Shown here piece after piece: positions 7,046-14,327 of a stretch of 15,509 nucleotides of DNA. A program made the translations under genes and the position numbers. The notes under the pieces were generated by a model, which saw nothing but the letters and a program-made list of their open reading frames with translations, searched no databases and was not told the origin of the DNA. Numbering within the stretch: position 1 is the stretch's first letter; each line of letters opens with the position of its first letter. The stretch is from Opitutia bacterium UBA6410 (GTDB lineage Bacteria; Verrucomicrobiota; Verrucomicrobiia; Opitutales; Intestinicryptomonadaceae): positions 45,697 through 61,205 of the forward strand of contig DJPO01000060.1 of the NCBI GenBank assembly GCA_002437405.1, written 5' to 3'.

Positions 7046-7243
7046 CTATTTTATGGTTTTCTTAGGTTCTGCGACATTCATAAAGTCGCGGGCAAGATTC
7101 TGGAGAGTGTTGGCGATAAAGTTGGAGCGGTTGCGGTTGTCGTTTTCCGCCATTTTATCGATTTGCTCTACGAGTGATTGGGGGAGGCTGATGGAAATTT
7201 GAGTCATACCAACAGTTTTACCCGAGCCTTTTTTGCGTGCCAT
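7046..7243 (-). CDS. Small ribbon-helix-helix DNA-binding protein
   Basis: A 65-residue protein with the CopG/Arc-type ribbon-helix-helix pattern: a basic N-terminal arm (MARKKGSGKT), the strand TQISISLP that would pair in the dimer and contact the major groove, helix A SLVEQIDKMAEN, a short turn, and helix B RSNFIANTLQNLARD. Such proteins act as dimeric repressors, often of their own gene or as antitoxins. The frame is open upstream to 7336, but the ATG at 7243 has AAGGAA 5 bases before it and begins at the conserved arm, so I use it. It stands alone, with its own strong terminator and no toxin-like partner on either side. Its target is unknown; possible operators are the inverted repeats in the AT-rich DNA upstream. 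Confidence 0.85.
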   Translation of the reverse strand: MARKKGSGKTVGMTQISISLPQSLVEQIDKMAENDNRNRSNFIANTLQNLARDFMNVAEPKKTIK

Positions 7244-7482
7244 ATTATTCCTTGTTTTATTGTTGAATTTTTTGATTTCATCCAATGTCGTTAAACATCT
7301 TTTAAATGAGTATCGGAAGAAGCAATCCGCACTCAAAACATTTAACGATAAAAATTCATTTCTTAGAAAAATGGATTATAAAAAATTTATAGTCAAGTTA
7401 TTTCAATCCATTATGTCCAAAAAACGAATAAAAACGCCTTAATAGTTAAGTTTTTTAAAATCAAAAACAAAACGGCGAATTA

Positions 7483-7503
7483 CCCCCCCCCCCCCCCCCC
7501 CCC
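7483..7503 (+). repeat. Homopolymeric tract of 21 C
   Basis: An uninterrupted run of 21 C residues in AT-rich surroundings, ending 152 bases before the leuS ATG. Tracts of this length are prone to slippage during replication and can change spacing in promoter regions. They are also a classic site of sequencing or assembly error, so the exact count should not be trusted. Confidence 0.95.
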
Positions 7504-7609
7504 GAAAATTTATTCAAAAATTCCCGATTCGTTTGAAGAAAAAAGAAACACGGAGACATAAAATAGGGCAAAATTCCGCAAAAACCGAAGCGGCACTTGC
7601 GCCTTGACT

Positions 7610-7627
7610 TGGCGTCGAAAAACGCCA
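7610..7627 (+). other. Hairpin in the leuS leader
   Basis: TGGCGT-CGAAAA-ACGCCA forms a perfect 6-bp stem with a 6-base loop, 28 bases before the leuS start. The DNA between it and the ATG is AT-rich and has no Shine-Dalgarno. It may be a leader structure or a small operator; no T run follows, so it is unlikely to terminate. Confidence 0.35.
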
Positions 7628-7655
7628 TTGTGGATTTTTATATATTATCTATCCT

Positions 7656-10403
7656 ATGAACAAAAATCCGGAATACGACTTCACAGAAATCGAAAAACGC
7701 TGGCAACACAAGTGGGACGAGGAAAAAACGTTCCACGCGACAACAGGCGCACCGTCAAAGAACGGCAAATACTACATTTTGGATATGTTCCCCTACCCGT
7801 CCGGCGCGGGTCTGCACATCGGACACCCCGAGGGCTACACGGCTTCCGACATCGTCGCCCGATACAAGTGGGCAAACGGCTACAACGTACTCCACCCGAT
7901 GGGCTGGGACGCATTCGGTTTGCCCGCCGAACAGTACGCGGTAAAAACTGGCACACACCCGAGCATCACGACAGCCGCGAACATCGACAACTTCCGCAAG
8001 CAGATAAAATCGATAGGCTTTGCGATAGACTGGCAGCGCGAAATCAATACGACCGACCCCAAGTATTTTAAATGGACTCAATGGATTTTCCTGCGCCTCT
8101 TTAAAATGGGCTTGGCGTATGTCGACGAAAAACCCGTCTGGTGGTGCCCCGCGCTCGGAACGGTGCTCGCAAACGAAGAGGTTATCGACGGCAAGAGCGA
8201 AGTCGGCAAATTCCCCGTCGAGCGCAGAAAGCTGCGCCAGTGGGTTCTGAAAATCACAGCCTACGCAGACAAGCTCATCGAGGGGCTCAAAGGGCTCGAC
8301 TGGCCGAACTCGACAAAGCGTTTGCAGGAAAACTGGATTGGACGCTCCGAGGGCGCGGAAGTCGATTTCGAAATAGCCGACTCCGCCGCGAAAGGCGAAA
8401 AACTCAGGATTTTCACAACCCGCCCCGATACCCTGTACGGCGCGACATATATGGTAATCGCGCCCGAACACCCGCTTTTGGACAAGCTCGTTTCCGCCGA
8501 AAACAAGGCGGCGGTTGCCGATTACGTAAAGTCGGTTGCGTCGAAAAGCGACCTCGACAGAACGGATTTGGCGAAGAACAAAACGGGCGTTTTTACGGGT
8601 GCGCACGCAATCAACCCCGTCAACGGAAATCTGATTCCGATTTGGGTCGCCGACTACGTTTTGATGAGCTACGGGACGGGCGCGATTATGGCAGTCCCCG
8701 CCCACGACGAGCGCGACTTCGACTTCGCAAAGCAATTCAATCTCCCTATAATAAGAGTAATCGACAAAAAGGACGCAAACGGCAATGCTCCCGAGCTGCC
8801 CTTCTGCGACGTCGGCACTCTAATGAATTCGGGCGAATGGGACGGAACGCCGTCGCTCGAGGCTAAATCGAAAATCACCCAAATGCTCGCAGACAGGGGC
8901 GTCGGGAAGAAGTCCGTAAACTACAAGCTGCGCGACTGGCTGTTCTCGCGCCAAAGATACTGGGGCGAACCCTTCCCGATTATCTGGGTCAAAAAAGACG
9001 CCTACGAAGCCGCGGCGAAATCGCCCGTCTGGAGCGCGAATATGCCGCAGACTCCCGTTACCTACGAATCCGACGGCACGACGCTCTACGCCCTGCCCCT
9101 GCCCGACAAAGACCTGCCGCTCGAGCTCCCGAAAGTCGAGAACTACAAGCCCTCGGGAACGGGCGAAAGCCCGCTTGCGCACGCCGAAAATTGGCTCAAC
9201 GTAAAAATCAACGCAGCGACGGGCGAAGTCGTTCCCGCCTCCGAAAGCAAAAGCGGAGCCGAATGGTTCGAAGGTCGTCGCGAAACCAACACAATGCCCC
9301 AATGGGCGGGCTCGTGCTGGTACTACCTGCGCTACTGCGACCCGAACAACGACCAAGCCCCCGTCGGCAAGGAAGCCGAGCAATACTGGGGCTACCCGGA
9401 CTTCTACATCGGCGGCGCGGAACACGCGGTTTTGCACCTGCTCTATGCGCGCTTCTGGCACAAGGTGCTCTTCGACTGTGGAATCGTAAAGGGCGACGAG
9501 CCGTTCAAAAAGCTCTTCCACCAAGGGATAATCCTCGGGCAGCTCGAATACACGGGCTTTAAATCACCCGACGGCAAATGGGTCAGCGCGCCCGCCGCAA
9601 AGGACTGCGACCAACCCGTAAAGCTCTCCGAAAACGACGTCGAAAAAGTCGGCAACGGGTTCGTCCTCAAGGCGGACAAGTCGATTGCCGTAGACGCGCG
9701 CTCTTTCAAAATGAGCAAAAGCCGCGGCAACGTAGTCAACCCCGACGACATCATAAAGCAGTACGGAGCGGACTCCCTGCGCCTCTACGAAATGTTCCTC
9801 GGGCCTCTCGAAGACCAGAAACCGTGGAATACGAACGGAATCGAGGGCGTCGTGCGCTTCCTGCGCAAAGTCTGGCGCGAATACGTCGGCAAGGACGGCG
9901 AAATCGCCGAGAAAATCTCCGACGGCGCAAAGGACGACCCCGAACTGCTCAAGGCTCTGCACGAGACAATCAAAAAAGTCGGCGAGTCCATCGAAACCCT
10001 GCGCTTCAACACCGCGATTTCCCAAATGATGATTTTTATGTCCGTCTTCCAAAAGAAGGACAAAATATCGAAGACAAGCGCGCGCCAGTTCGTCCAGCTG
10101 CTCGCGCCGTTCGCCCCGCACATCGCGGAGGAATTGTGGTTCAGACTCGGCGGCGAAGGCTCGGTCGCAAAAGCGCCGTGGCCAGTTGCGGACGAATCCA
10201 ACCTGCACTCCGACACCGTTAAAATGGCGGTTCAGGTCAACGGCAAGCTCAGGGGCGAAATCGTCGTCGACAAGTCCCTCGGGAAGGAGCAGATTATCGC
10301 GGCGGCGAAGTCGCTCGAAAACGTCGCGAACTTCCTCGCGGGCAAAACAATCGTCAAGGAAATCTGCGTGCCCGCAAAGATTGTAAACATCGTCGTGAAA
10401 TGA
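7656..10403 (+). CDS. leuS: Leucyl-tRNA synthetase
   Basis: A 915-residue class Ia synthetase that attaches leucine to tRNA-Leu in the cytoplasm. The catalytic fold shows HIGH at 54-57 (GLHIGHPEGY) and KMSKS at 685-689. The CP1 editing domain, which removes mischarged amino acids, is intact, with TTRPDTLYG from 254 and MAVPAHDERD at 345-354, including the Asp that orients the substrate amino group. The zinc-ribbon region begins WWCPALGTVLANEEVIDG but three of the four usual cysteines are missing, so this module probably binds no zinc; the same form is known from Bacteroidetes-type enzymes. The protein is somewhat longer than the E. coli enzyme owing to an insert before KMSKS (about 640-680). 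The ATG at 7656 has no Shine-Dalgarno. Its TGA overlaps the next start as ATGA, so it heads a coupled four-gene unit. Confidence 0.98.
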   Translation: MNKNPEYDFTEIEKRWQHKWDEEKTFHATTGAPSKNGKYYILDMFPYPSGAGLHIGHPEGYTASDIVARYKWANGYNVLHPMGWDAFGLPAEQYAVKTGTHPSITTAANIDNFRKQIKSIGFAIDWQREINTTDPKYFKWTQWIFLRLFKMGLAYVDEKPVWWCPALGTVLANEEVIDGKSEVGKFPVERRKLRQWVLKITAYADKLIEGLKGLDWPNSTKRLQENWIGRSEGAEVDFEIADSAAKGEKLRIFTTRPDTLYGATYMVIAPEHPLLDKLVSAENKAAVADYVKSVASKSDLDRTDLAKNKTGVFTGAHAINPVNGNLIPIWVADYVLMSYGTGAIMAVPAHDERDFDFAKQFNLPIIRVIDKKDANGNAPELPFCDVGTLMNSGEWDGTPSLEAKSKITQMLADRGVGKKSVNYKLRDWLFSRQRYWGEPFPIIWVKKDAYEAAAKSPVWSANMPQTPVTYESDGTTLYALPLPDKDLPLELPKVENYKPSGTGESPLAHAENWLNVKINAATGEVVPASESKSGAEWFEGRRETNTMPQWAGSCWYYLRYCDPNNDQAPVGKEAEQYWGYPDFYIGGAEHAVLHLLYARFWHKVLFDCGIVKGDEPFKKLFHQGIILGQLEYTGFKSPDGKWVSAPAAKDCDQPVKLSENDVEKVGNGFVLKADKSIAVDARSFKMSKSRGNVVNPDDIIKQYGADSLRLYEMFLGPLEDQKPWNTNGIEGVVRFLRKVWREYVGKDGEIAEKISDGAKDDPELLKALHETIKKVGESIETLRFNTAISQMMIFMSVFQKKDKISKTSARQFVQLLAPFAPHIAEELWFRLGGEGSVAKAPWPVADESNLHSDTVKMAVQVNGKLRGEIVVDKSLGKEQIIAAAKSLENVANFLAGKTIVKEICVPAKIVNIVVK

Positions 10404-11131
10404 GATTCGCCTCGGCATTTCTGTGCTTCTGCCTGACACTCGGGACGGCTTTCGCCGCCCCGACCGAGGGCGTTGTATTCATAAAAAATGCGGGCAAATC
10501 GTCGGAAATTTTTTATAACGAAAAGCCCGTAAATATAAAGCGGAACGCAACCCTGCCCGCGGCGGGATTGCGCGTGAAAGTCGCAAAAGACGGCACGTTT
10601 TCCGCAGTCTTTTCGAACGGCGTCGCGATTTTCGCGTCGGACGGGGCGGACTTTTCCGTCGAAACATTAAAACATCTTTCAGGCAAAAACCTGAGCGAAA
10701 ATTTCGATATGAAAATTTCCGTGGCTTCGGGGAAGCTGTATTTTTCGATTCCCAAAAATCCGCTCAACGGAAAAATATTGATCGAATTGCCCAACTGTTC
10801 CGTTTCGACAAACTGCCCGAGACTCGCGGTTTTCGCCGACTCCGACGGGGCGAAAATCGCCCCGTTCGAGGGGATAGCGAGGGTCAAACGCGGAGACGGC
10901 GTCTGGAATGTGGTCGCAAGCGAAAACTACGCGAAAATCCCTACCGACAAATCGAAAAAAATCGATTTCGGGAAAATTTACAAAGTAGAGGTCGAACAAA
11001 TCGGCGAACTTTTCAAATACGCCGACACCGCCGCAAAACAGACGGTATTTTCCCGCAACGCAAACGGCGGACTCGCGGGACAATTCGCGGTTTCCAAGTC
11101 GTTTTTGACAATGCCGACAAAGCATAAATAA
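10400..11131 (+). CDS. Secreted FecR-like domain protein, function unknown
   Basis: A 243-residue protein with a clear signal peptide (MRFASAFLCFCLTLGTAFA, cleavage near 19-20), so it should be periplasmic or attached to the envelope. Residues about 23-95 follow the FecR pattern: a start of GVVFIKNAGK, a segment rich in small hydrophobics, then FSAVFSNGVAIFASDG and the closing strand DFSVETL. In FecR proteins this beta-rich domain senses a signal for a sigma-factor system, but here there is no anti-sigma domain, no membrane helix beyond the signal, and no sigma factor nearby, so I infer only the fold. A second beta-rich part (100-165) contains two cysteines (NCSVSTNC) that could form a disulfide. 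It overlaps leuS by 4 bases and ends 1 base before lpxI. The FecR assignment is by pattern and is not certain. Confidence 0.7.
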   Translation: MRFASAFLCFCLTLGTAFAAPTEGVVFIKNAGKSSEIFYNEKPVNIKRNATLPAAGLRVKVAKDGTFSAVFSNGVAIFASDGADFSVETLKHLSGKNLSENFDMKISVASGKLYFSIPKNPLNGKILIELPNCSVSTNCPRLAVFADSDGAKIAPFEGIARVKRGDGVWNVVASENYAKIPTDKSKKIDFGKIYKVEVEQIGELFKYADTAAKQTVFSRNANGGLAGQFAVSKSFLTMPTKHK

Positions 11132-11132
11132 A

Positions 11133-11978
11133 ATGCACAGTCTTTCAAAATTCCTCCCCGACAATTTCGACGCCTCCGCGACAGTCGCATTGCTTGCTGG
11201 CAAAGGGCAGTACCCGATTGTAATGCGCGAAATGCTAAAAAACGCGGGAATAAAGCACGTCCTGATGGCGTTCGAAGACGAAACATCGCCCGAGCTCTGG
11301 GACAGCTTCGGCGAAAACGAACGCTACATCGGCAACGTCGGGCAGCTCGGCAGACTCCTGAAAAACCTGCGCCACAGCGGGGCGAAGTACGCGATTATGG
11401 CGGGGCAAATCACCCCCAAAAAACTCTTCAAGGGAATGAAGCCCGACCTCAAGGCGATTCTCATTCTCGCAAAACTCAAGCGCAAAAACGCCGAAACGAT
11501 ATTCGGGGCGGTCGCCGACGCGCTCGCGTCAATCGGCGTGGAAATGCTCGACGCGCGCTCGTTTCTGGACGCCCAAACCGCGCCGTGCGGACTCTTTTGC
11601 GGCGGCAAGTGGACGGTTGCGCAGGACTACGTTGACCACGCAATGCACATCGCCCGCGAATGCGCTGCACTCGACATCGGACAGGGCTGCGTTACTTCGC
11701 GCGGGACGGTGCTGGCGGTCGAGGCGTTCGAAGGCACGGACAAAATGCTCGAGCGCGCGGGGACGTTCGAGGCAAAGGAATCGCTCTTTGCAAAGACGGT
11801 AAAGCCCAATCAAGACTACCGCTTCGACGTGCCCGTAGTCGGCGAACGGACAATCAGAAAGCTCGCGCAGGCGGGGATTAAAAACGCCGTTTTGGAGGCG
11901 GACAAAGTGATAATCCTCGAATCCGAAAAAGTAAAACGGCTCGCCGACGAGTTCGGCATAAAAATTTTGGGAATATGA
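11133..11978 (+). CDS. lpxI: UDP-2,3-diacylglucosamine pyrophosphatase LpxI
   Basis: A 281-residue enzyme of lipid A synthesis. LpxI splits UDP-2,3-diacylglucosamine to lipid X and UMP and replaces LpxH in many bacteria. The N-terminal domain starts with VALLAGKGQYPI (18-29) and includes MAGQITPKKLF (89-99). The C-terminal domain has DIGQGCV (181-187), GTVLAVEAFEGTDKML (191-206) and KPNQDYRFDVPVVGERT (224-240). The Asp residues D228 and D232 in the last motif are candidates for the catalytic Asp known as D225 in the Caulobacter enzyme; I could not align them to decide. The length is typical. It starts 1 base after the FecR-like gene and its final codons overlap sufE by 4 bases. Its presence shows that the cell makes lipid A and so has a Gram-negative outer membrane. 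Confidence 0.95.
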   Translation: MHSLSKFLPDNFDASATVALLAGKGQYPIVMREMLKNAGIKHVLMAFEDETSPELWDSFGENERYIGNVGQLGRLLKNLRHSGAKYAIMAGQITPKKLFKGMKPDLKAILILAKLKRKNAETIFGAVADALASIGVEMLDARSFLDAQTAPCGLFCGGKWTVAQDYVDHAMHIARECAALDIGQGCVTSRGTVLAVEAFEGTDKMLERAGTFEAKESLFAKTVKPNQDYRFDVPVVGERTIRKLAQAGIKNAVLEADKVIILESEKVKRLADEFGIKILGI

Positions 11979-12415
11979 GCGAAAAAGTAGAACAGAAAAA
12001 AAACGCGCTCCACGAGGAATTCGGATTTTTCGACGACCCCCGCGACACGTTCGAATACATCATCGCAAAAACCAAGGAGATTCCGCACCTCGCCCCCGAA
12101 TTCAAGAAGGACGAATTTCTCGTAAAGGGGTGCGTCTCGAGCCTGTGGCTCGCGCCCTCGTACGACAAGGAAAAAAACGTCTGCAGTTTTTCAAGCGACG
12201 CGGACTCCGTAATAACGCGCGGTATCGCGGCTCTCGTGTGCGACGCGTACAGCGGGCTTTCCCCCAGCGAAGTGTTGGAGCTCGACCCCGCCATTTTCGA
12301 CGAGCTTAAAATCGGCACGCAGCTTTCCCCCAACCGCCGCAACGGGCTCAGCCAGCTCTGCAAGAAAATCGCCGAATTCGCAACCTGCGCCCTCGCCGAA
12401 AATCCGCAAAAATAG
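11975..12415 (+). CDS. sufE: SufE-like sulfur acceptor for Fe-S cluster assembly
   Basis: A 146-residue cytoplasmic protein of the SufE family. SufE takes sulfane sulfur from the cysteine desulfurase SufS onto a conserved cysteine and passes it to the SufBCD scaffold. The active-site loop VKGCVSSLWL is present with the cysteine at residue 53. Other family features are the N-terminal DPRDTFEYII segment, ITRGIAALVCDAYSG in the middle and LSPNRRNGL near the end. No SufS or SufBCD gene is in the window. The ATG overlaps the lpxI stop as ATGA, so translation is probably coupled. It is the last gene of the leuS unit; I see no strong terminator after it. Confidence 0.94.
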   Translation: MSEKVEQKKNALHEEFGFFDDPRDTFEYIIAKTKEIPHLAPEFKKDEFLVKGCVSSLWLAPSYDKEKNVCSFSSDADSVITRGIAALVCDAYSGLSPSEVLELDPAIFDELKIGTQLSPNRRNGLSQLCKKIAEFATCALAENPQK

Positions 12416-12571
12416 ATTTTCAAACGCCCTTTCCCCATCGGGATTGTAAAAAAAACATAAAAAGGCTTGAACAATCCCCGAAGATGAAGCAATATACATC
12501 ACAAAGGCGCGGTATTGCGATTGCGCCGTTTCCCCTTATTTTACTTTATATAAACAACAAAGAATAAATAA
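12416..12571 (+). promoter_or_regulatory. Intergenic region with candidate promoter and inverted repeat before exbB
   Basis: This 156-base gap separates two operons on the same strand. An inverted repeat GGGATTGT (12440-12447) / ACAATCCC (12471-12478) has arms 23 bases apart. Its right arm overlaps TTGAAC (12467-12472), a -35-like site; AATATA lies 18 bases and TATACA 20 bases further on. A second -10-like run TTTATATAAA is at 12545-12554, close to the start codon. None of the pairs is ideal, so the promoter is only a candidate. Confidence 0.35.
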
Positions 12572-13423
12572 ATGAAAAGAAAAACGTTAACCGTGTTGTC
12601 TATCGCCGCGTTCGTATTTGCAAGCGCGGGTATCTCATTCGCCCAGAACGCCGCCCCCGCGGCCGATGCGCCCGCAAAACCCGATGCCCCGCAGGTCGTG
12701 GAAAAATCGCTCGCCGATATGTGGCGCGCAGGCGGCGCGACAATGTATCCTTTGGCGTTCTTCGCAATGCTCGCCACTACCCTCATCATCTACAATTTCA
12801 TCGCAGTACGCAAAAAGAGGTTCTTGAACCCCGACGGCGTCAAGAAGGTTGAAGAATTGGTAAACAACCTCCAAATCAAGGAAGCGGTCGACTTCTGCGA
12901 AAAGAACCCCTCCCCGATTACCAACATCATCGGTTGCGGCCTCGCCCGCGCCGACGAACGCGGCATCGACACCGACGCAGTCGCGGCGGCTATGGAAGAA
13001 GCCTCCGTCGAAGAATTCGCAGGCCCCTACGTTCTCATCAACTACCTCTCGGTTACGGCGTCCCTCGCGCCTATGCTTGGTCTGTACGGTACGGTTTCGG
13101 GCATGGTCAAGGCGTTCAATACCATCGCGGCGGAAGGTGCGGGTAGCGCATCGAAGCTCGCTGACAACATCGCTGAAGCTCTTATTACAACGGCAACGGG
13201 CATGATCGTCGGTATTCCCGCCATGTTCTTCTTCTTCTTCTTCAAAAACAGATACGGCGCAATTATCTCGTCCTCCAGCCGCATTATCGGCGACTTGATG
13301 TTCACGATGAAAACGTCCCTCAAATACGGCCCGCAGGATATTTCCGAGCTCGAAGCCGACGTTGAAGGCACTCCCGCCGAAGTAGTCGAAACCGCCGCCG
13401 AATCCGAAAACAAATCCGAATAG
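12572..13423 (+). CDS. exbB: MotA/TolQ/ExbB-family proton channel protein with signal peptide
   Basis: A 283-residue inner-membrane protein. ExbB-type subunits form a pentamer that, with ExbD, turns proton flow into movement for TonB-dependent uptake or similar envelope work. It has a cleavable signal peptide (1-24, ending ISFA before QN), an Ala/Pro-rich periplasmic linker to about 45, and three membrane segments at about 57-78, 153-176 and 200-224. The conserved core SLAPMLGLYGTVSGMVKAF (164-182) and the channel segment IAEALITTATGMIVGIPAM (200-218) are intact. Six phenylalanines in a row (219-224) follow, coded by an exact (TTC)6. The C-terminus is acidic. exbD genes follow 3 bases later. 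The signal peptide plus linker form is common in Verrucomicrobia and related groups. Whether it serves TonB, Tol or gliding-like functions cannot be told, as no tonB or tolA is present. Confidence 0.93.
   Translation: MKRKTLTVLSIAAFVFASAGISFAQNAAPAADAPAKPDAPQVVEKSLADMWRAGGATMYPLAFFAMLATTLIIYNFIAVRKKRFLNPDGVKKVEELVNNLQIKEAVDFCEKNPSPITNIIGCGLARADERGIDTDAVAAAMEEASVEEFAGPYVLINYLSVTASLAPMLGLYGTVSGMVKAFNTIAAEGAGSASKLADNIAEALITTATGMIVGIPAMFFFFFFKNRYGAIISSSSRIIGDLMFTMKTSLKYGPQDISELEADVEGTPAEVVETAAESENKSE
13226..13243 (+). repeat. (TTC)6 microsatellite inside exbB
   Basis: Six TTC codons in a row encode residues 219-224, at the end of the third membrane helix. Slippage by whole units would keep the reading frame and only change the helix length. 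Confidence 0.9.
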
Positions 13424-13426
13424 GCA

Positions 13427-13834
13427 ATGAAAACTTGGGCACCCGCAGAAAACGACGGCGCATTCGAGCTTACGCCGATGATCGACGTCGTCTTTCTTCT
13501 GATTACCTTCTTTATGACGGTTACCAGTTTCGCCTCTGCGGAAATGATACAAGTTGCAATGCCGATTGCCCCCGAGGCAAAAGTTCCCGAAGAAATAGGA
13601 GACCGACAGTATATCTCCGTTTCCCCCAAGGGCGACTACTTTCTCGGGGCGTTCAAATCGGATTTGGAACATATCAAAACCGCGCTTATAGCACGAAACG
13701 CCAAGGAAGGTTTTAAGGGCGCGTATATCCGCGCCGACGCGGCGACTCCGCACAAATACATCAGCGAACTGATGAAAATTTGCGGCGAAGCAGGCGTCTA
13801 CAACATTCTCTTCGGAACACTAAACGACGACTAA
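13427..13834 (+). CDS. exbD: ExbD/TolR-family protein, first copy
   Basis: A 135-residue single-pass inner-membrane protein with a periplasmic domain. The N-terminal helix carries FELTPMIDVVFLLITFFM (13-30), with D20 as the proton-carrying residue of the family. The periplasmic part (about 60-135) has the expected alternation of strands and helices and ends GVYNILFGTLNDD. It begins 3 bases after exbB and ends 1 base before the second copy. The periplasmic half differs strongly from the second copy, so the two probably form a heteromeric partner pair rather than a recent duplication. Confidence 0.92.
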   Translation: MKTWAPAENDGAFELTPMIDVVFLLITFFMTVTSFASAEMIQVAMPIAPEAKVPEEIGDRQYISVSPKGDYFLGAFKSDLEHIKTALIARNAKEGFKGAYIRADAATPHKYISELMKICGEAGVYNILFGTLNDD

Positions 13835-13835
13835 T

Positions 13836-14276
13836 ATGAGACAAAACGATGTATTGGAATCGGAAGATAAGTTCGACCTTACGTCGATGATCGACGTCGT
13901 ATTTCTGCTTCTGATTTACTTCATGTACCTGCCGATTCAGCAGGAGGCAGACTTGATGTTCTCCCTGCCCTCGTTCTCCCAGAATCAGGATTCGGGGAAC
14001 GCACCGCTGCCGAGCGAACAGATGGTCGAAATCGCTCCCGACGGCAGCGTATCCCTAAACGGCACCCCGATGGGCGAACCGCGCCCCGATAAATTCGAGC
14101 TAAAAGAACTCGCGTCCGTTTTGCGCCGCCTGAAAATCAGCGCGGATAGAAGCGGAATCCCGACGATAGTCACGATTTATCCCGATGCGGACTCCCCGCA
14201 CCAAGCGGCAATATCCGTGCTCGACGCCTGCGCAATGGCGGGCATCAAGCAGGTATCCTTCTCGGAAGCCGAATAG
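13836..14276 (+). CDS. exbD: ExbD/TolR-family protein, second copy
   Basis: A 146-residue ExbD-type protein with DLTSMIDVVFLLLIYFMYLP (14-33) as membrane helix and D20 as the conserved acid. The usual Pro after Thr in this motif is Ser here. A Ser/Asn/Pro-rich linker (about 46-62) leads to a periplasmic domain with VEIAPDGSVSLNGTPMG and IVTIYPDADSPHQAAI, the latter typical of the family's substrate-facing fold. It is the last gene of the operon and a strong terminator lies 20 bases after its stop. Two unlike ExbD copies behind one ExbB suggest a three-part energiser. Confidence 0.92.
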   Translation: MRQNDVLESEDKFDLTSMIDVVFLLLIYFMYLPIQQEADLMFSLPSFSQNQDSGNAPLPSEQMVEIAPDGSVSLNGTPMGEPRPDKFELKELASVLRRLKISADRSGIPTIVTIYPDADSPHQAAISVLDACAMAGIKQVSFSEAE

Positions 14277-14295
14277 TTTTTCATTACTCAATCCG

Positions 14296-14327
14296 AACAC
14301 CGTATTTTTTAATACGGTGTTTTTTTA
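14296..14327 (+). terminator. Rho-independent terminator of the exbB-exbD-exbD operon
   Basis: ACACCGTATT-TTTT-AATACGGTGT forms a perfect 10-bp stem with a 4-base loop (14297-14320), followed by a T run. It lies just past the last ExbD stop. Confidence 0.93.

Larger units (their letters stand above)
7244..7655. other. AT-rich intergenic region upstream of leuS
   Basis: About 410 bases without a convincing gene between the divergent starts of the ribbon-helix-helix gene and leuS. It contains an 8-bp inverted repeat AATGGATT/AATCCATT (7370-7377 and 7405-7412), a small AT hairpin CTTAA-TAG-TTAAG followed by six T (7438-7456), a 21-base C run (7483-7503), and a hairpin just before leuS (7610-7627). 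I could not find a well-spaced promoter for leuS; TTGACT at 7604-7609 has no -10 at the right distance. Confidence 0.5.

Noticed and set aside
6752..7177. 141-codon plus-strand frame between yajC and the ribbon-helix-helix gene
   Set aside because: Low-complexity Pro/Lys/Arg-rich product that crosses a terminator and overlaps a real gene in antisense.
7233..7442. 69-codon plus-strand frame with a hydrophobic start, resembling a small membrane toxin
   Set aside because: TTG start without a ribosome site, overlapping the start of the ribbon-helix-helix gene; the hydrophobic residues follow from the AT-rich DNA.
7604..7609. TTGACT as the -35 of leuS
   Set aside because: The only TATATT nearby (7641-7646) is 31 bases further on, far outside the normal spacing.
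7755..8735. 326-codon minus-strand frame opposite leuS
   Set aside because: Antisense shadow of leuS with no motif of its own; the same holds for 9564-10439.
12635..13753. 372-codon minus-strand frame opposite exbB and the first exbD
   Set aside because: Shadow of strongly biased codons on the other strand; the plus strand carries clear families.
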